From contig CAZMAV010000008.1 of assembly GCA_964564415.1 (NCBI GenBank), forward strand, positions 1 through 64,000: a stretch of 64,000 nt of DNA, read 5' to 3'. Both the position numbers and the translations under genes were made by a program. Of this stretch, positions 60,262-64,000 are shown piece after piece (position 1 is the stretch's first letter; every line of letters starts with the position of its first letter). The stretch comes from JALEFZ01 sp964564415. GTDB lineage: Bacteria; Bacteroidota; Bacteroidia; J057. The notes beneath the pieces were generated by a model. The model had not been told where the DNA came from. It saw nothing but the letters and a program-made list of their open reading frames with translations, and searched no databases.

Positions 60262-61238
60262 GAAACCACCAGGACAATCTTCCCTGCATTTTTGTTTTCC
60301 TCCATCCGGGTATGGGCTTCCACGATTTCCGTCCAGTCCATGACCTGGTCAATGACGGGTTTTAGCCTGCCTTCCTCAAATTTTTTCCAGGCAAAGTCTC
60401 TGAGGTCTCTGCTCAGGCCTATTTTGTAGGGTAGGCTTCGGCTTCTAAGGGTGGATCCCATGATAGAAAGTCGCTTTCTCAGGATACGAAGCAGGTTAGC
60501 ATGGCCGGGATTGCCTCCACCGAGAAGGGCCAGCATAACTAGCCTGCCGTCTAGTGCCAGACTGTCCAGGTTTCGCTGAAAGTAAGGGCCTGCAACAAAG
60601 TCCAAAATGACATGTGCACCTATTTTCTGGGTTTGCTGCATGACTTCCAGGTGAAAATCTTGGGTTCGATAGTCTATACAAAGGTCGGCCCCAAGGCTTT
60701 GGCAGATTTCGTGCTTGGGTCCCGAAGCAGTAATCATCACCTGAGCCCCTACACTTTTGGCTAGCTGAATGGCAGCCGTCCCCACCCCACTGGCACCTGC
60801 ATGAATAAGGACATTTTCCCTCTGCCTGAGATCAGCCAACCAAAAAAGGGCTTGATAGGCTGTCAGGAATACCTCGGGAATGGCAGCAGCAGCACTGAAG
60901 TCCATGCCTTTAGGAATGGGCAGGCACATATCTTCATGAATCAAGGCATAGGTGGCGTGGCCCCCTCCTGACAAGAGTCCACAGACTTTATCACCGGGCT
61001 TCCATTGGTTGACACCAGGTCCGACCTCTGCAACTTCACCTGCCATTTCCAGGCCCAAGATTGGACTTGCTCCCTCCAGCAAGGGATATTTTCCTCTGCG
61101 CTGAAGGGTATCGGCCCGGTTGATGGCCGTAGCCCTTACCCTGACAAGGACCTGCCCCTCTGAAGGGCTTGGCTTTTCTACTTCTCCAATTTTTAGAACC
61201 TCAGGACCTCCGGGTTCGTCAAAAATAATGGCTCTCAT
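60258..61238 (-). CDS. NAD(P)H:quinone oxidoreductase (zinc-free MDR family)
   Basis: 326 aa. MDR-type zeta-crystallin/PIG3-like quinone reductase: MRAIIFDEPGGPEVL start, RATAINRADTLQRRGKYP (~residues 37-54), GLEMAGEVAEVGPGV, then the NADPH-binding HAGASGVGTAAIQLAKSVGAQV motif (~residues 142-163; GxGxxA). No zinc ligands. Reduces quinones or aldehydes with NADPH. Frame extends to 61307, but ATG 61236-61238 fits the family. Tail-to-tail with rnhA (4 bp overlap). Confidence 0.9.
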   Translation of the reverse strand: MRAIIFDEPGGPEVLKIGEVEKPSPSEGQVLVRVRATAINRADTLQRRGKYPLLEGASPILGLEMAGEVAEVGPGVNQWKPGDKVCGLLSGGGHATYALIHEDMCLPIPKGMDFSAAAAIPEVFLTAYQALFWLADLRQRENVLIHAGASGVGTAAIQLAKSVGAQVMITASGPKHEICQSLGADLCIDYRTQDFHLEVMQQTQKIGAHVILDFVAGPYFQRNLDSLALDGRLVMLALLGGGNPGHANLLRILRKRLSIMGSTLRSRSLPYKIGLSRDLRDFAWKKFEEGRLKPVIDQVMDWTEIVEAHTRMEENKNAGKIVLVVS

Positions 61239-61414
61239 ATCTCTATTTGAATATCTGAAATTTTCAAAGCTTAAAATAGAGAGAAGGCTCGAAAATCGCC
61301 AGCCCAAATGAGAGAAAAAGCAAATTTTCAGTTCGTATGGACAATTATACCCAGGTATACATCCGAATTGGGGTAGCCAATACCATAGCCTATCAGGATA
61401 TTAGTCCCCCAGCT

Positions 61415-62260
61415 CTATTCTTCCCCAAAAGTATAAGCCAGTGAAAAATGGGGGCTATACTGGAGTAATTCGGTATAACTCAGGGTAAAATCCACGGCCA
61501 GCCCTTTCCATTTTACTCCTGCTCCTCCACTGAGGAAGAGGGGCTCGGTGCCGACACCTAAACGGGCAAAAATGATGTCTGTGATTTCATATTCTACCCC
61601 ACCTCTAAAAGAAGCTGGAAAATCAACTTGCTTGACTAGGTCAGCCACGACCATGACTTCCTGGCTGGGGCGATAGGCCAGGCCCACAGATAGGGTGGTG
61701 GGCAAAGAGGTAGGCTCTCCAAAGGTATTGGTAAGTTGGGCTTGGTTGATGTTGATCATGGAAGCTCCAAGGGAGAGCTGGGAGCTAAACTGATAGTGGA
61801 TCCCAACATCAGCAAAAAAAGCCATAGCTGAGCCATAGTTAGGAATGGCAAAGTTAATCAGGTTGACCCTGGTCCCCAGGCTTACTTTATCAAGTAAGGT
61901 GATGCCATAAGCCAGTCCGATGTTGCTCTCCCTGAAGTCGGAAAATCCGCGGGAGGATAAGGACAAGCCGACTGCCTGGTTACCGGCAAAAGGAAGGAGT
62001 ACACCAGCAGATCCAAAGGTTAGCTCGCTGAGAAAAAAGCGTTGTTCGACATAGGATCCAATTTGTAGGTGTTCGGCTCCGGTCATAGCTGCGGGGTTGT
62101 GAAAGAGGGCCCAGATATCTCCTCTAACAGCAGAATAGGCATTCCCCAATCCAACAACCCTGGCTCCGATGCCGGGGTTAGGACCTATACTCACCTGAGC
62201 CTTTGCGAATTGAGGGAGGAGGCTGGCAAACAGAAACAGAAGGGGTAGGGCTTGACGCAT
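61415..62260 (-). CDS. PorV/PorQ-like outer-membrane beta-barrel protein
   Basis: 281 aa. Signal peptide (MRQALPLLFLFASLLPQFAKAQ), then a FadL-like barrel: GARVVGLGNAYSAVRGDIWALFHNPAAMTG (~residues 34-63) is the characteristic N-terminal segment of PorV/PorQ and related proteins. The C-terminal strands end in AYTFGEE. In type IX secretion PorV and PorQ act with PorU at the cell surface. The protein is shorter than PorV (~390), so it may be PorQ-like or an unrelated FadL-like barrel. The frame is open to 62341; ATG 62258-62260 gives the signal peptide. Confidence 0.75.
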   Translation of the reverse strand: MRQALPLLFLFASLLPQFAKAQVSIGPNPGIGARVVGLGNAYSAVRGDIWALFHNPAAMTGAEHLQIGSYVEQRFFLSELTFGSAGVLLPFAGNQAVGLSLSSRGFSDFRESNIGLAYGITLLDKVSLGTRVNLINFAIPNYGSAMAFFADVGIHYQFSSQLSLGASMININQAQLTNTFGEPTSLPTTLSVGLAYRPSQEVMVVADLVKQVDFPASFRGGVEYEITDIIFARLGVGTEPLFLSGGAGVKWKGLAVDFTLSYTELLQYSPHFSLAYTFGEE

Positions 62261-62563
62261 GGGTATTTGGAATAAGTCTTTTGAGGATACAGGAGAATGA
62301 ATATGCCCAATGGGATAACATTGGGCTTCAACCTTGGCCAAAATCTAAGGTCGCACCTTTAAAACGGGAAATATGTAACGTTTATTGGGCGAATGTTTCG
62401 GAAATTACTCTTCGGCCTATTTACCTTTCGAAGCTGTTAAGAAACAATGCGGAGGTGGGATCAGGTTGGAGGGAGTTTCACCTTTATCCTTTTTCTATGT
62501 CCTTTCGTATATGTTTTGTTGTTCACTGGCTTTAGGATAAATGGCTTCAACGAAATATCCCGA

Positions 62564-63889
62564 ATGATAAACCATCGCTACCAGGAAACCCTAGACTATC
62601 TGTATAGCCTTTTACCTATGTATCAGAGAGAGGGCAATGCGGCATTTAAAAAAGGATTAGAGAATATCAATGCCCTTTGTTGGGATGTGGGACTTCCCCA
62701 ATGGAAATTCAATGCCATTCATGTGGCAGGCACCAATGGAAAGGGCTCTGTTTCTGCCATGCTGGCCAGTATTTTGAAGGAAGCGGGCTACAAGGTAGGC
62801 CTTTATACTTCTCCCCACTTACTTGAATTTACCGAGCGTATCCGCATCGACGGCCGTGAGATGGAAAAGGAGGCTGTGGTAGAATTTGTGGATTGCTACA
62901 AGAGAAGCATAGAGAGAATCAAGCCCAGTTTCTTCGAACTGACCGTAGCCATGGCCTTTGATTATTTTGGGGAACAGGAGGTTGACATCGCTATCATTGA
63001 AGTAGGCCTTGGGGGACGACTGGATTCTACCAATATCATACGTCCTGAACTCAGTGTCATCACCAATATTTCCTATGACCACATGGATATGCTGGGAGAT
63101 ACCCTGGGGGAGATCGCCAGTGAAAAGGCGGGTATTATCAAGCGTTTTACCCCCGCCCTGATTGGAGAGCGACACTCCGAGACTGCCCCCGTCTTCCGGG
63201 CTAAGGCCGATGAAATGGAGGCTCCTCTTGACTATGCGGAGGATAGGTTTCTTCCTGTATTTCGTAAAGTACATCCGGACTTTCAACGATTGACTTACTT
63301 CAATGCCAAGGAAGAGGTCGAAGAGACCTACGACCTTTATCTTCATGGGAAATACCAGGAATACAACCTCAGGACCACCCTGGCAGCGGTTCAGTTGCTT
63401 CGAGAAGATATCTGGGAGATCGAAGAGACCGATATCGCTGCAGGCCTGAAAAATATAAAAATCAATTCTGGCCTGCGTGGCAGGATGGAACTGCTCCACC
63501 GCAGACCTAGGATATGGTGCGATACCGGCCACAATGCCGCTGGTATTGCTGCGGTCATGGAACAATTAAAGGCGATGCCCCATCAAAAGCTCCACATCGT
63601 CCTGGGTATGGTCAAGGAAAAGTCTCACGACAAGATGCTGTCCCTTCTACCCAAGGATGCCCTGTATTATTATGTAAAACCTGAGCTGGCCAGGGGACTC
63701 CCTGTACATACCTTACAGATCATGGCAGAAAATCACGATCTGGAAGGAGAGGTATTTGACTCAGTCCTGGAAGGGGTTCAGATCGCTATAGGTAGGGCTT
63801 CGGCTTCAGAAGATCTCATTTTTGTAGGAGGAAGCACCTTTGTTGTAGCTGATCTTCTTCGGGAGTGGAGGGCAGTGGTAGGCAGTTGA
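62564..63889 (+). CDS. folC: Folylpolyglutamate synthase/dihydrofolate synthase
   Basis: 441 aa Mur-ligase fold. ATP-dependent glutamylation of dihydropteroate and tetrahydrofolate. Seen: IHVAGTNGKGSVSAMLAS (P-loop, ~residues 49-66), YTSPHLLEFTERIRIDG, EVGLGGRLDSTN, DTGHNAAG. Frame opens at 62447, but ATG at 62564 (MINHRYQETLDYLYSLLPMYQREG) fits the family. Only a short T-rich tail lies beyond the stop in this window. Confidence 0.95.
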   Translation: MINHRYQETLDYLYSLLPMYQREGNAAFKKGLENINALCWDVGLPQWKFNAIHVAGTNGKGSVSAMLASILKEAGYKVGLYTSPHLLEFTERIRIDGREMEKEAVVEFVDCYKRSIERIKPSFFELTVAMAFDYFGEQEVDIAIIEVGLGGRLDSTNIIRPELSVITNISYDHMDMLGDTLGEIASEKAGIIKRFTPALIGERHSETAPVFRAKADEMEAPLDYAEDRFLPVFRKVHPDFQRLTYFNAKEEVEETYDLYLHGKYQEYNLRTTLAAVQLLREDIWEIEETDIAAGLKNIKINSGLRGRMELLHRRPRIWCDTGHNAAGIAAVMEQLKAMPHQKLHIVLGMVKEKSHDKMLSLLPKDALYYYVKPELARGLPVHTLQIMAENHDLEGEVFDSVLEGVQIAIGRASASEDLIFVGGSTFVVADLLREWRAVVGS

Positions 63890-64000
63890 GCCTAGAAGCC
63901 TGGATTTCCTTTTCCAACCCTTGGGTTTCAGTGGTCAAGTAATTCCATCTTGACCTTTTCGGACTATTTTTTCCAGATTTTTTGATATATCCTCATTATA

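Noticed and set aside
1..64000. tRNA, rRNA, prophage or CRISPR loci
   Set aside because: No tRNA-like cloverleaf, CCA end, ribosomal, phage structural, integrase or cas genes were recognised.

Overview
This 64 kb window is chromosomal DNA from a member of the Bacteroidota, probably a marine or sludge-type Saprospiria/Cytophagia-like bacterium (the class is an inference). Markers of the phylum are: secreted proteins ending in type IX secretion (Por) C-terminal domains; a TonB-dependent receptor with a carboxypeptidase-regulatory-like N-terminal domain; the parB-DUF5683-dapB gene order; a Tgt without the usual zinc cysteines; domain families common in the phylum (DUF2911, DUF3352, PorV/Q-like barrel); near absence of Shine-Dalgarno sites; and several TAnnTTTG -7 boxes. 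There are no rRNA, tRNA, phage or CRISPR loci. Most of the window is core genome, with scattered accessory and secreted genes.

Layout. 1-3 kb: 3' end of a secreted repeat protein with near-identical 267-bp repeats, cut by the window edge. 3-9.2 kb: small unknown genes (one interrupted by two in-frame stops), recQ, a polytopic membrane protein and a pentapeptide-repeat membrane protein. 9.6-13.7 kb: pyrE with an orphan nuoC, a NUDIX protein and a propeller-OmpA protein. 13.7-20 kb: dapB, DUF5683 and parB on the minus strand, then a SWIM protein, an oligopeptide-binding lipoprotein and parA, so parA and parB are about 3 kb apart. 20-27 kb: candidate structured RNA, DUF2147 protein, tgt, pdeM with a small neighbour carrying two clamp-binding-like motifs, a DUF1571/LysM protein, prfC and an ankyrin protein. 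27-33 kb: 1846-residue M43 metalloprotease with Ig-like modules. 33-41.8 kb: Bax-inhibitor-like protein, sorbosone-dehydrogenase-like and EEP lipoproteins, a sugar-epimerase-like protein, a histidine kinase split by an apparent frameshift, yaaA, a Dps-like protein, alkB-type hydroxylase and a 45-residue membrane peptide. 42-49 kb: cytosolic solute-binding-like protein, redoxin plus haem/copper monooxygenase pair, DUF2911 and DUF3352 proteins. 48.8-51.4 kb: TonB-dependent receptor under a TPP riboswitch. 51.8-58 kb: second M43 protease, a degenerate GDSL lipoprotein, a coiled-coil protein, mqnB and an unknown secreted protein. 58-64 kb: a broken small gene next to IS21-like end repeats, rlpA, rnhA, quinone oxidoreductase, PorV/Q-like barrel and folC.

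How they fit together. The TPP aptamer predicts that the receptor imports thiamin or a precursor. mqnB implies futalosine-route menaquinone synthesis feeding a NuoC-containing complex I whose other genes lie elsewhere. yaaA and the Dps-like gene form a peroxide/iron pair. Two M43 proteases, the haem/copper protein and the left-edge repeat protein are type IX style exports. The observations most worth following are the small protein with two QLxLF motifs beside pdeM, the candidate RNA at about 20.2-20.4 kb, the split histidine kinase, the tandem-stop gene at 3.75 kb, and the TPP-controlled receptor with a possible alternative pairing.
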